Assembly: GCA_902464635.1 (NCBI GenBank)
Contig: CABQKC010000041.1
Span: 1 to 9,887, forward strand
Direction: 5' to 3'
From: an uncultured Caryophanales bacterium
GTDB lineage: Bacteria; Bacillota_I; Bacilli_A; RFN20; CAG-826
Length of the DNA: 9,887 bases
In this document: positions 1-7,010 of the stretch, piece by piece
Position numbering within the stretch: the stretch's first letter is position 1
Layout: each line of letters starts with the position of its first letter
Program-made: the position numbers and the translations under genes
The notes under the pieces: generated by a model
Told to the model about the DNA's origin: nothing
The model's input: only the letters and a program-made list of their open reading frames with translations
Database searches by the model: none

Positions 1-159
1 TAGAATTAGAACGTTAAAGCGAGTTTCTGGTTTACACAGAATTCCGTATTCTCTCCAAGTACATGATTAGATTACATTATTTGTTAAACAGATAAATATT
101 ATTTTACTATATTTTTAGCTAACCATATGTAAAAAGTAGCAAAACATTCCAGTAATAAA
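1..159. other. Region downstream of the accessory operon, no assured gene
   Basis: No clear intrinsic terminator follows the radical SAM gene; only a weak AT-only stem (AAATAT at 94-99 with ATATTT at 109-114) is visible. On the plus strand an open frame runs from base 2 to a TAG at 68-70 (22 codons, arginine-rich at first, ending SLQVHD). It could be the tail of a convergent gene that starts outside the window, but this is too short to judge. Confidence 0.3.
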
Positions 160-1494
160 TCAATACTTTTTAGAAAGTTTGTCGAATTCTCTTTTTACTT
201 GAGTAAAAGGCTTAGTTGGATTGTTTTTTAAATATGACTCCAGTTCAGGGTTGATTAGATTTCTATTAAGTTTTTCATAAGAGAACTTTCTTAGTTCATT
301 GAAAATATCAGGATAATTAAGTCTAATTTTCTCGCTTATAAACAACGACAATAGAATTAAATGCTTTCTGAAATCGCACAGAGTATCATCTGCTTTGCCC
401 TTCTGCAAAAGAACAATCTCACATTCCCCGCCACACAATAACTTAAACTCGCAATCCTTGCATATTTGAGCTTTTGACATTACCGTCAAATCTTGTTTAT
501 GCAAAAAAGAATAATCCTTTGAAAAAGAAACGTCCGCGCTCATCCCTGGGCAAGAATAAAGCCTTCCTTCTACATCAAAGGCAAACCTGCTAATTCCGGC
601 ATCGCATCTAATCGGAGTTCTAAATCCGCCAATAGCTCTATTTAAATAACGGCCAAAATAATCTTCGCCATTCATCAAGCAAAATAGTGTGGAAGTATCA
701 CCGCCACCAACTTCATCTAGAATTTTAACGCTTAAATCATCATACTCACGTTTCCATTTCTCGACCGAATCACCCCTAATGGAAAACTCACCTCTAACGG
801 GTCTAATGCTAATTGTTTTGAAATATTTCTTTAAATAATCAATTGTTTTAACTAAAGAAAAGACGTTGTTTGTAATGCTAACGGCGCATCCAACATAATC
901 TCTATTTTCTATTTTCGAAACATTGTCAATTATAAGATCAAATGTACCTTTCCCAGATTTATCTTTTCGATATAAATCATGTATTACCTTATCGCCATCC
1001 AAACTAACTCCAAAAAGCATTCCATTATCCTGCAGTTTAGACACAATGCCAGGACTTAAAAGGGTACCATTAGTAACGAATTGGGGAAGAATTTCTCTCC
1101 TAATCTCATCCTGTTTATTTTTACACCAATCGCTTATTCTTAAAATAGTTTTCACATTCAAAAGAGGTTCGCCTTTGCCCGATAAATCAATGTAATACTT
1201 TTGACCGTCTGGAAATTCTTTGAAAAACATTTCAAGAAGTTTTATGGCATCTTTATATTTAATCAATTTGCCGTCTTTTGAATTGTTGAAGCAGTAAGAA
1301 CAATTTAGATTACAAGCATTAGAAATATCCAAACAAATTGAATATGAAGTGATTTTATAATTTTTGGCATATTCAATAGGACTAGGCAATAAGGGCAAAC
1401 TTTGAAGAAACGATTCTTCTATGTTCTTGAAGGAGAAAATGCTCCTTTTATAATCAAAATATACGTTTTCGCCAAGCAAGTTATACTTATTCAC
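160..1494 (-). CDS. Radical SAM/SPASM-domain protein (putative peptide or protein maturase)
   Basis: The 444-aa protein carries the radical SAM [4Fe-4S] motif CNLNCSYC (C61, C65, C68), a GGEP-like motif SGKGEP (105-110) and TNGTLL (141-146). Its C-terminal SPASM domain is complete: C297, 12 residues, G310, 4 residues, C315, then C345-X2-C348-X5-C354-X3-C358, and a final C373. Such domains bind auxiliary Fe-S clusters in anaerobic sulfatase maturases and RiPP maturases, which modify Cys, Ser, Tyr or other side chains in cytoplasmic substrates. The start is GTG, chosen because AAGGAAA lies 6 bases upstream (1501-1507) and the first residues precede the catalytic barrel by a plausible 50 aa. It overlaps the stop of the upstream ABC gene by 8 bases, so translation is probably coupled. 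The gene ends with TGA. The substrate is unknown; the secreted protein at the head of the operon is the best candidate. Family call is firm, function is inferred. Confidence 0.93.
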   Translation of the reverse strand: MNKYNLLGENVYFDYKRSIFSFKNIEESFLQSLPLLPSPIEYAKNYKITSYSICLDISNACNLNCSYCFNNSKDGKLIKYKDAIKLLEMFFKEFPDGQKYYIDLSGKGEPLLNVKTILRISDWCKNKQDEIRREILPQFVTNGTLLSPGIVSKLQDNGMLFGVSLDGDKVIHDLYRKDKSGKGTFDLIIDNVSKIENRDYVGCAVSITNNVFSLVKTIDYLKKYFKTISIRPVRGEFSIRGDSVEKWKREYDDLSVKILDEVGGGDTSTLFCLMNGEDYFGRYLNRAIGGFRTPIRCDAGISRFAFDVEGRLYSCPGMSADVSFSKDYSFLHKQDLTVMSKAQICKDCEFKLLCGGECEIVLLQKGKADDTLCDFRKHLILLSLFISEKIRLNYPDIFNELRKFSYEKLNRNLINPELESYLKNNPTKPFTQVKREFDKLSKKY

Positions 1495-3595
1495 TATCGA
1501 TTTCCTTATTAATTTTAAGCATAGAAGCCAATTTTCTTTTTTCTCTTCCTTGCTCTATTATCAAAAATGCACCAATAACAAAAAGCATCCCCAACGAGAT
1601 TAAGAAAGCAAGCAAAGGAAAGCTGTTTACAATATCGATAACCGAAAAATCTTTTAATACAGGAAGCATGTTTATTAAATCAGCCTTATAAGCGATGAAA
1701 GAAGATAACAAGCAAGGAAGAAAAAGAAAGACAAAATAAGCAAAAAATATCAGTATTTTTATTAAATCTGTATTAAAACCAATTGCCTCTAAAATGGCAG
1801 ATTCATTTTGGAGCCTTCTAGTAAACATCAATACAAAAAGTAAGCTAGAAGAAACCAAAGAAATAATAGACAATACAAAAATAACAGCAAAAACCGAATA
1901 AGCAAAACTATATTCACTCAATTCAATATAAAAATCATGTCCTAAAGATTCTTCAACTTTAAGTTTTTCATTAAAAAGCAAGTGGCGAATATCTTTGTGA
2001 TTAACATCTAGATAAATTGAATTGGAATCATCGCAAATCGGAGAAAAATAAAAGAAATTTTCATATATGGAATAATATTTATCTGTTGGCAAAGAAATTT
2101 TGACTGTAGCGTCGAAAACATCGTGTTTAAATTCAATATTCTCAACAAAATAATCCTTATATAGTTTTTCAATAGAAAGTCCTGCTCCTTTAGAAGAATT
2201 AGAAACAAACATTCTAGACTTTATGTCATTACATTTATTCTCAATTTCCGTTCGCATGGAATTAGAAAAAATAATCTTAATCACGTTGCTCTTTTCGCTC
2301 TCGGCAAAACTCTCTAAAGACAATTCGAACTGTTGAAATGCTAATCCTTTAGAAATAAAGTAATTCGTAAAGTCACTTAATGAATCCTTATTGAACAAAA
2401 CCACTTCATTTTTAAAAACTTTTTTAAAAGAATCCGTTGATAAAAGTATGTATGGCTCGTTGCTTTTCCTTGCAAAATTCTTGGGACTTTTTTTGATATA
2501 AGTTTTAATCTTGCTACCATTTATATCAACTTCTTCGCCAGGGTTTATATTAAAAGCAGTGAAAAACGATGCCGAAGCATAACCTACGTTAATGTCTTCG
2601 TTAGAGAAAAAATTCAAAGAATCCGAATAATATAAAGGAACAATATTGCTATTTGTAGGACTCTTTACTAAAAAACTATGTTTCCTAAATGATTTTTCAT
2701 CATCTAAGTATCCCTCGTATCTAATAGTAGACAAATCTTCCTTTCTAACTTGATTAACAAAAAAAGAATGAGAATCTTTCTCGATAATTGTGGTAGACAA
2801 AGCCAAAAGCAACCCAGAAGTAATCATCAACAATGAAGTAAAAAGGGTTAAAAACTTGTTTTTAGAGAAGGAAAGTTTCAACATTTTCCTTCTACAAAAA
2901 GAATTATTTAAAGCCATGTTCCCTAAAGCGGATGTTTCTTCTTGCTTTTCGAAGGAATTTTCCTTTTTGATTGATTTGTTTTTTAACTTGTAAGAGCAAT
3001 AAAAAGGTAGCAAAGTCATCTTACTTTCATCTTTGTGGGCAATAATGATTATGATTTTGTTGTCTTGTATCTTCTTAATTAAGTTATAAAAAAGTACCTT
3101 ATTTTCTTCATCTAAATTTGCAGTAGGTTCATCAAAAATCATTACCTTTTTGTCTTCAAGAAAGACCCTGCATAATGAAATTCTTTGTTTTTCTCCTCTT
3201 GAACAGTTCTTGGCGTGCTTTTCTAACAATGAATCTACTTTAAAATATTTACAGAGCTCGATAATCTTTCCTTTATCATTGCTCACAAAGCTCAAATTGT
3301 CTTCTACACTTAAGTCATCAATTAAATTTTGATCCTGGAAAAGAAAAGAAATATTATTCCTTCTAAATTCTATTTTCTCTTTCCCTTTTAAAGACAAAAA
3401 AGAACCATCTTCAATAAGTATTTCACCACTAGAATGATCTTCAATCAATCCAATAATTGAGGCTAGCGTGGATTTGCCACAACCTGATTCCCCAGAAAGA
3501 AAATATACATTTCCACTAATAAAATCGATAGAAACATTGGAAAATAGCAAATTATCTTCGTATTTTTTTGAAACCTCTCTTAAAGAAATTCTCAT
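1487..3595 (-). CDS. MacB-like ABC protein, ATPase-permease fusion (702 aa), degenerate signature motif
   Basis: The N-terminal ATPase (about 1-205) has Walker A GESGCGKST (35-43), Q-loop Q87, Walker B VMIFDE (151-156) with catalytic E156, D-loop ANLD (159-162) and H187. The signature is CSRGE (131-135) instead of LSGGE. A first membrane segment (about 248-270) is followed by a roughly 300-residue extracellular region and three C-terminal segments (about 568-591, 614-636, 659-680). The stretch AILEAIGFNTDLIK (600-613), just before the third segment, is typical of FtsX/MacB permeases. This is the MacB topology. In Gram-positives such proteins export or extract peptides, sense antimicrobials, or transmit force across the membrane. 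The ATG overlaps the upstream gene's TGA as ATGA, so the two ABC proteins are likely made in equal amounts and may pair. Whether it exports the 289-aa product, protects against it, or serves the radical SAM product is not shown. Confidence 0.92.
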   Translation of the reverse strand: MRISLREVSKKYEDNLLFSNVSIDFISGNVYFLSGESGCGKSTLASIIGLIEDHSSGEILIEDGSFLSLKGKEKIEFRRNNISFLFQDQNLIDDLSVEDNLSFVSNDKGKIIELCKYFKVDSLLEKHAKNCSRGEKQRISLCRVFLEDKKVMIFDEPTANLDEENKVLFYNLIKKIQDNKIIIIIAHKDESKMTLLPFYCSYKLKNKSIKKENSFEKQEETSALGNMALNNSFCRRKMLKLSFSKNKFLTLFTSLLMITSGLLLALSTTIIEKDSHSFFVNQVRKEDLSTIRYEGYLDDEKSFRKHSFLVKSPTNSNIVPLYYSDSLNFFSNEDINVGYASASFFTAFNINPGEEVDINGSKIKTYIKKSPKNFARKSNEPYILLSTDSFKKVFKNEVVLFNKDSLSDFTNYFISKGLAFQQFELSLESFAESEKSNVIKIIFSNSMRTEIENKCNDIKSRMFVSNSSKGAGLSIEKLYKDYFVENIEFKHDVFDATVKISLPTDKYYSIYENFFYFSPICDDSNSIYLDVNHKDIRHLLFNEKLKVEESLGHDFYIELSEYSFAYSVFAVIFVLSIISLVSSSLLFVLMFTRRLQNESAILEAIGFNTDLIKILIFFAYFVFLFLPCLLSSFIAYKADLINMLPVLKDFSVIDIVNSFPLLAFLISLGMLFVIGAFLIIEQGREKRKLASMLKINKEIDSE

Positions 3596-5997
3596 TTTTT
3601 CTTCTTTCTAAAAAACAACAGTGTAGCCGCAAGAGTTGATGCGATAATAACTATTGGATAGATAAATGCAGGTATAAAAGTTGTTGGTAAAACATAACTC
3701 ATATGTCGAATTGAAGAATAATTATTTGCGTATAGTCCCCATAAACATTGACCTGCAATCGCACCGACAACCATGGAAACATACATACCAAAGACAAGTG
3801 AAGAACATAGCAAAACTGCAAAGCCCTTACGTTTTCCCCATAAATTCATCTTGTATATATTATTTTTTATCTCCTTTATAATGACTTTTGAGTAAATACC
3901 TAACAAAATAATTTCAATTACAAAAAACACAGCGGAAATTGATAAAAGCAATATCGATTGGGTGTGCATGACTTTTGTTAAAGTTTCATACTCTCCATAA
4001 ATATCTACAATATCAAAATCCTTAATAACTTTATCACTATTTGAAAGAGCATATTGCTTATCAATCAACACATTAGATAGGGAACCAAATAGCCCTTTTT
4101 TATTAATAGACCAGTCCTCTGCTTCTTCAAAATAAGACTCTGAAATAATCGCAGGTCCAAAACCATTATCGGAATAAGGTCTTTTTGGGATTCCATTATC
4201 ATAAGTAACATTACCGGCTTCATCCCTATAAGCTGGACCAAGCAACTGATAAAATCCGGTTATAATAAATTCATTCTCAACTAATTCTTTATAAAATCCA
4301 TTAAATAGTCCATCATCAAGACCATAATTATAAGTTCCGTTATGGTTGTTCTTAACAAATGGGCGGAAAGACGCCATGCTTCCCTCGTTTTCAGGGAAAT
4401 AATCTAAATAATCACGTCCAAAAAGAGCAAAAGCAAGGGAAGAGGGAAGCATAATCTCATTTTTATTAGTAGGAATCTTTCCTGCAAAGTGAACCACACT
4501 AACGTCTAATGGCAAATCTTCTTTCCAAGAATACCATGAATAATCAACAAAAGTTTTTGACGTAACATGATTGCTAGAAAAATTAACGGACCCAGCAATC
4601 TGATAATTGCTCAAATCGTTATTTTTGGCAAATTCATTAAAATCAGTTTTTAATCCACTGAACGAGAGAGAGTCTTGATAAAACCCAACTTTTTCTACCA
4701 ATTTCTTGAAACTAGATTCATAAATTTTTATAACCGGATTTTGTGAAAAATTATCTAGCGCACTTTTGTCATCAACAATATCCGCAATATAGAAATTAAC
4801 ATTATATAGATGATTTTCTCTATATTGTTCTAATCCAAAATCTAGATTATCGCCAAGCTTTAAATCAGTATGCCATGTTTTGTTATATAAACTCAAAAAC
4901 CCATCATCAAGAGAAACCGGTATGTTCAAAATACCTTTTTCAATTTTTCCATTCCCAATAGAAAAAGGAATATCCGACTTCATAGCGCCTTCGCTAACCT
5001 CAAAATTTGAAACCGAAGCGTAGACGACATCTTTATCATCGATAAGTTTTGGATTCGATAATTTAATAGCAGGAAAAACAGAATTTTCATATTTTCCATA
5101 TATGGAGGATGGATTTCCCAAAGAAGTAATGAGACTAGAATTGGTAAGAAGTAGGTTTTCTTTATTAATGCTTTCGATTAAGCTATGACTTATTTTTGAA
5201 TCAGAAATTGATGCCTCATTTAAACCAAAAACGAAAAATGAAGAAAATAAAACCATAAACAATTGCAAAAATCCCATAAGTACTGGTTTTATATTTATTT
5301 TTTTAAAGGCAAGTTTTATCAAAGGCAAATTACTACCTTGGTCTTTTAGTTCGCCGTTCTTTCCATGATTCACTACATCTGAAACGAGTTTTTCTTTATT
5401 TGATGAAACGTTATCGTCAAAGACCAACTCATGATTTTCAATTGAAACAATTCTCTTGCAGTATTTTCTAGCAATGGAGCTATCATGCGTTGCAATAATT
5501 ACTGCTTTTCTTAACGACATTTCACTAAGGACATGAAAAACTGCTTCGCTATATTCAAAATCTAGATTAGCAGTTATTTCATCGAACAAAAATATGGATG
5601 GCACATCGTTCAAATATGCTCTGGCAACGCTCAATCTTTGCCTTTCACCTGCAGAAAGAAGAGATACTTTCCTGTTCAATACCTTAGAGAGGCCTAAGGT
5701 TTCTACGATTTCGGAAATCGCCTTTTTATCTTTGCAAACTAGTTTTAAATTATCAAAAACCGTTAATGATTCAATGTTATCGCCTTCTACCACCGCATAA
5801 GAAACGATCTGATTAGGAGAAATATCTATTTTCCCGTTATCGGGTTGCTCAATTCCGTAGATTAAATTTAAAATGGTTGTTTTTCCGGAACCCGAGACGC
5901 CACAAAGACAATAAAGCCCTGTATTAAAAGTGAAATTGATATCTTTTATAATTGAATTACCATTAAAAGATTTATCGACATTGACAAACTTTACCAT
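3592..5997 (-). CDS. MacB-like ABC protein, ATPase-permease fusion (801 aa), large extracellular domain
   Basis: The N-terminal ATPase has Walker A GVSGSGKT (33-40), signature LSAGE (114-118, near consensus), Walker B IFLFDE (135-140) with catalytic E140, D-loop ANLD (143-146) and H171. Where the Q-loop glutamine is expected, just before the conserved LTVFDNL block, there is E71. After a charged linker comes one membrane segment (about 238-258), an extracellular region of about 420 residues, and three C-terminal segments (about 681-703, 725-750, 770-796), ending in a basic RKKKK tail. The layout matches MacB-type mechanotransmission ABC proteins, not classical six-helix exporters. It starts at ATG 35 bases after the secreted-protein gene; no strong ribosome binding site is visible there (only a weak TAGAATG-like stretch), so reinitiation after the upstream gene is possible. 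It ends in TGA, overlapping the next ABC gene's ATG by 4 bases. The substrate cannot be read from the sequence. Confidence 0.92.
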   Translation of the reverse strand: MVKFVNVDKSFNGNSIIKDINFTFNTGLYCLCGVSGSGKTTILNLIYGIEQPDNGKIDISPNQIVSYAVVEGDNIESLTVFDNLKLVCKDKKAISEIVETLGLSKVLNRKVSLLSAGERQRLSVARAYLNDVPSIFLFDEITANLDFEYSEAVFHVLSEMSLRKAVIIATHDSSIARKYCKRIVSIENHELVFDDNVSSNKEKLVSDVVNHGKNGELKDQGSNLPLIKLAFKKINIKPVLMGFLQLFMVLFSSFFVFGLNEASISDSKISHSLIESINKENLLLTNSSLITSLGNPSSIYGKYENSVFPAIKLSNPKLIDDKDVVYASVSNFEVSEGAMKSDIPFSIGNGKIEKGILNIPVSLDDGFLSLYNKTWHTDLKLGDNLDFGLEQYRENHLYNVNFYIADIVDDKSALDNFSQNPVIKIYESSFKKLVEKVGFYQDSLSFSGLKTDFNEFAKNNDLSNYQIAGSVNFSSNHVTSKTFVDYSWYSWKEDLPLDVSVVHFAGKIPTNKNEIMLPSSLAFALFGRDYLDYFPENEGSMASFRPFVKNNHNGTYNYGLDDGLFNGFYKELVENEFIITGFYQLLGPAYRDEAGNVTYDNGIPKRPYSDNGFGPAIISESYFEEAEDWSINKKGLFGSLSNVLIDKQYALSNSDKVIKDFDIVDIYGEYETLTKVMHTQSILLLSISAVFFVIEIILLGIYSKVIIKEIKNNIYKMNLWGKRKGFAVLLCSSLVFGMYVSMVVGAIAGQCLWGLYANNYSSIRHMSYVLPTTFIPAFIYPIVIIASTLAATLLFFRKKKK

Positions 5998-6032
5998 ATA
6001 AACATTCTATTGAAAAAACGCAAAATAGCCTA

Positions 6033-6902
6033 CTAACAATTAGGAAGCGGAAATTCAGGATTTTGAGAGACCGGACCCAAATAACCTCTAAAGCTAGGTT
6101 CTCTAGGTCTTGCATAAATAAATCCTTCAAGAAGATTATCGAAATTAGCTATCGTAATAGTGAATTCTCCAGTTGCCAGCACCCTATCTCCACCTAAAAT
6201 ATCCCAGATATCCTTCCAATAAGTGTATGAACCACTAATTTCTGTCCACTCGCCAATTAATCCCATTGACATATAATGCCCGGTTGGACAATATTTAGCG
6301 CTAGCGGCACCAAGAGTTCTTGTTTCTTTTTGATGATAAGAAATAGAGCGACTATAAAGGTACGATATTTCTTGAGAATGATTAAATCCGAAAGATGTTC
6401 CGGAACTTAAAGACCCTGTAAGACCCGCAAAAGACGCCCTAGCCCCCAAATCTACAACAAAACTTTGGTGAAAATTAATATTAGACCTAGCCGACATCGT
6501 AGCACTTACAGCAAAATTATCTTCACTGGTATTTGAAAAAGTATAGGAACCACTCCTAAGCTGCGCGTCAGAATAATAAGTGTTTAAATAATTGGTATAT
6601 ACACCAGTTTTACTATACATTCTTTCTATAGAATAGGTGTAATAATAACCAAAGCCATCTTGCTGGTATTGTTGGCTACGATAAGTTTCGAATAATTCTA
6701 GATTGCCAATGCGACCTTTTAGTTCGCTTGTAGAAGAATACATTTGATAGGTCTGCCCATCAACAGAAAACTGAAGTTGTTTCTTGTTGCGAAATATTTC
6801 CTTGTCAAACCCATGATTATCCAACAAAACAAGTGGATTAGATCCTCCATAAAACGAAGCCATAAAGAAAGGCAAAGAAAATACAAATAACAATTTTTTC
6901 AT
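6033..6902 (-). CDS. Secreted Tyr/Ser-rich protein of unknown family with C-terminal Pro-rich tail ending in Cys
   Basis: I do not recognise this 289-aa protein. It begins with a Sec-type signal peptide: MKK, a hydrophobic core at about 4-18, and likely cleavage near 16-21. The mature part has 23 tyrosines (24 overall), clustered at 52-120, with YYYTY at 86-90. Residues about 115-195 alternate polar (mostly Ser/Thr/Asn) and hydrophobic residues, as in long amphipathic beta strands. There are only two cysteines, C205 (in KYCPTGHY) and the last residue C289; the tail from about 265 is rich in Pro, Gly and Arg and ends PLPNC. It is the first gene of the operon, with a strong promoter and ribosome binding site AAAGGA 10 bases before the ATG. 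That fits a product made in excess over the transporters and enzyme below it. It could be a pore-forming-type toxin, a modified secreted peptide carrier, or a surface protein; none is proven. Confidence 0.85.
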   Translation of the reverse strand: MKKLLFVFSLPFFMASFYGGSNPLVLLDNHGFDKEIFRNKKQLQFSVDGQTYQMYSSTSELKGRIGNLELFETYRSQQYQQDGFGYYYTYSIERMYSKTGVYTNYLNTYYSDAQLRSGSYTFSNTSEDNFAVSATMSARSNINFHQSFVVDLGARASFAGLTGSLSSGTSFGFNHSQEISYLYSRSISYHQKETRTLGAASAKYCPTGHYMSMGLIGEWTEISGSYTYWKDIWDILGGDRVLATGEFTITIANFDNLLEGFIYARPREPSFRGYLGPVSQNPEFPLPNC

Positions 6903-6912
6903 AATAATTTTT

Positions 6913-6918
6913 TCCTTT
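6913..6918 (-). promoter_or_regulatory. Ribosome binding site of the secreted-protein gene
   Basis: On the minus strand AAAGGA lies 10 bases before the ATG at 6902. It is the best Shine-Dalgarno match in the accessory operon and supports this ATG as the start, which also places the signal peptide at the N-terminus. Confidence 0.75.
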
Positions 6919-6928
6919 ATGTTTGTTA

Positions 6929-6956
6929 TTTATACATATTAAGATTATTATGTCAA
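6929..6956 (-). promoter_or_regulatory. Sigma-A-type promoter of the four-gene accessory operon
   Basis: On the minus strand there is a perfect -35 TTGACA (6956-6951), a 16-base spacer and a -10 TATAAA (6934-6929). Transcription would start at about 6922, giving a leader of roughly 20 bases that contains the AAAGGA ribosome binding site. It lies just downstream of the fakA terminator, so the operon is likely transcribed independently of fakA. No clear operator repeat overlaps it. Confidence 0.8.
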
Positions 6957-6976
6957 ATTTATTTAGGTAGCCAAAC

Positions 6977-6999
6977 AAAAAACCTCCATAAACAGGAGG
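6977..6999 (-). terminator. Intrinsic terminator of the yloU-fakA operon
   Basis: On the minus strand the stem CCTCC / GGAGG (6999-6995 and 6987-6983) encloses a 7-base loop and is followed by six T (6982-6977). A-run/T-run flanks can extend the stem past one mismatch. It starts about 11 bases after the fakA stop codon and insulates the accessory operon promoter just beyond it. Confidence 0.85.
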
Positions 7000-7010
7000 A
7001 TTTTGCCATT

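Noticed and set aside
923..1195. Plus-strand ORF of 90 codons
   Set aside because: It is antisense to the radical SAM core; no family resemblance and no context support it.
6250..6300. MACPF-like motif (TGHY followed six residues later by G) in the secreted protein
   Set aside because: Only part of the Y-G-T-H-Y-x6-G-G signature fits and the protein is much shorter than MACPF proteins.
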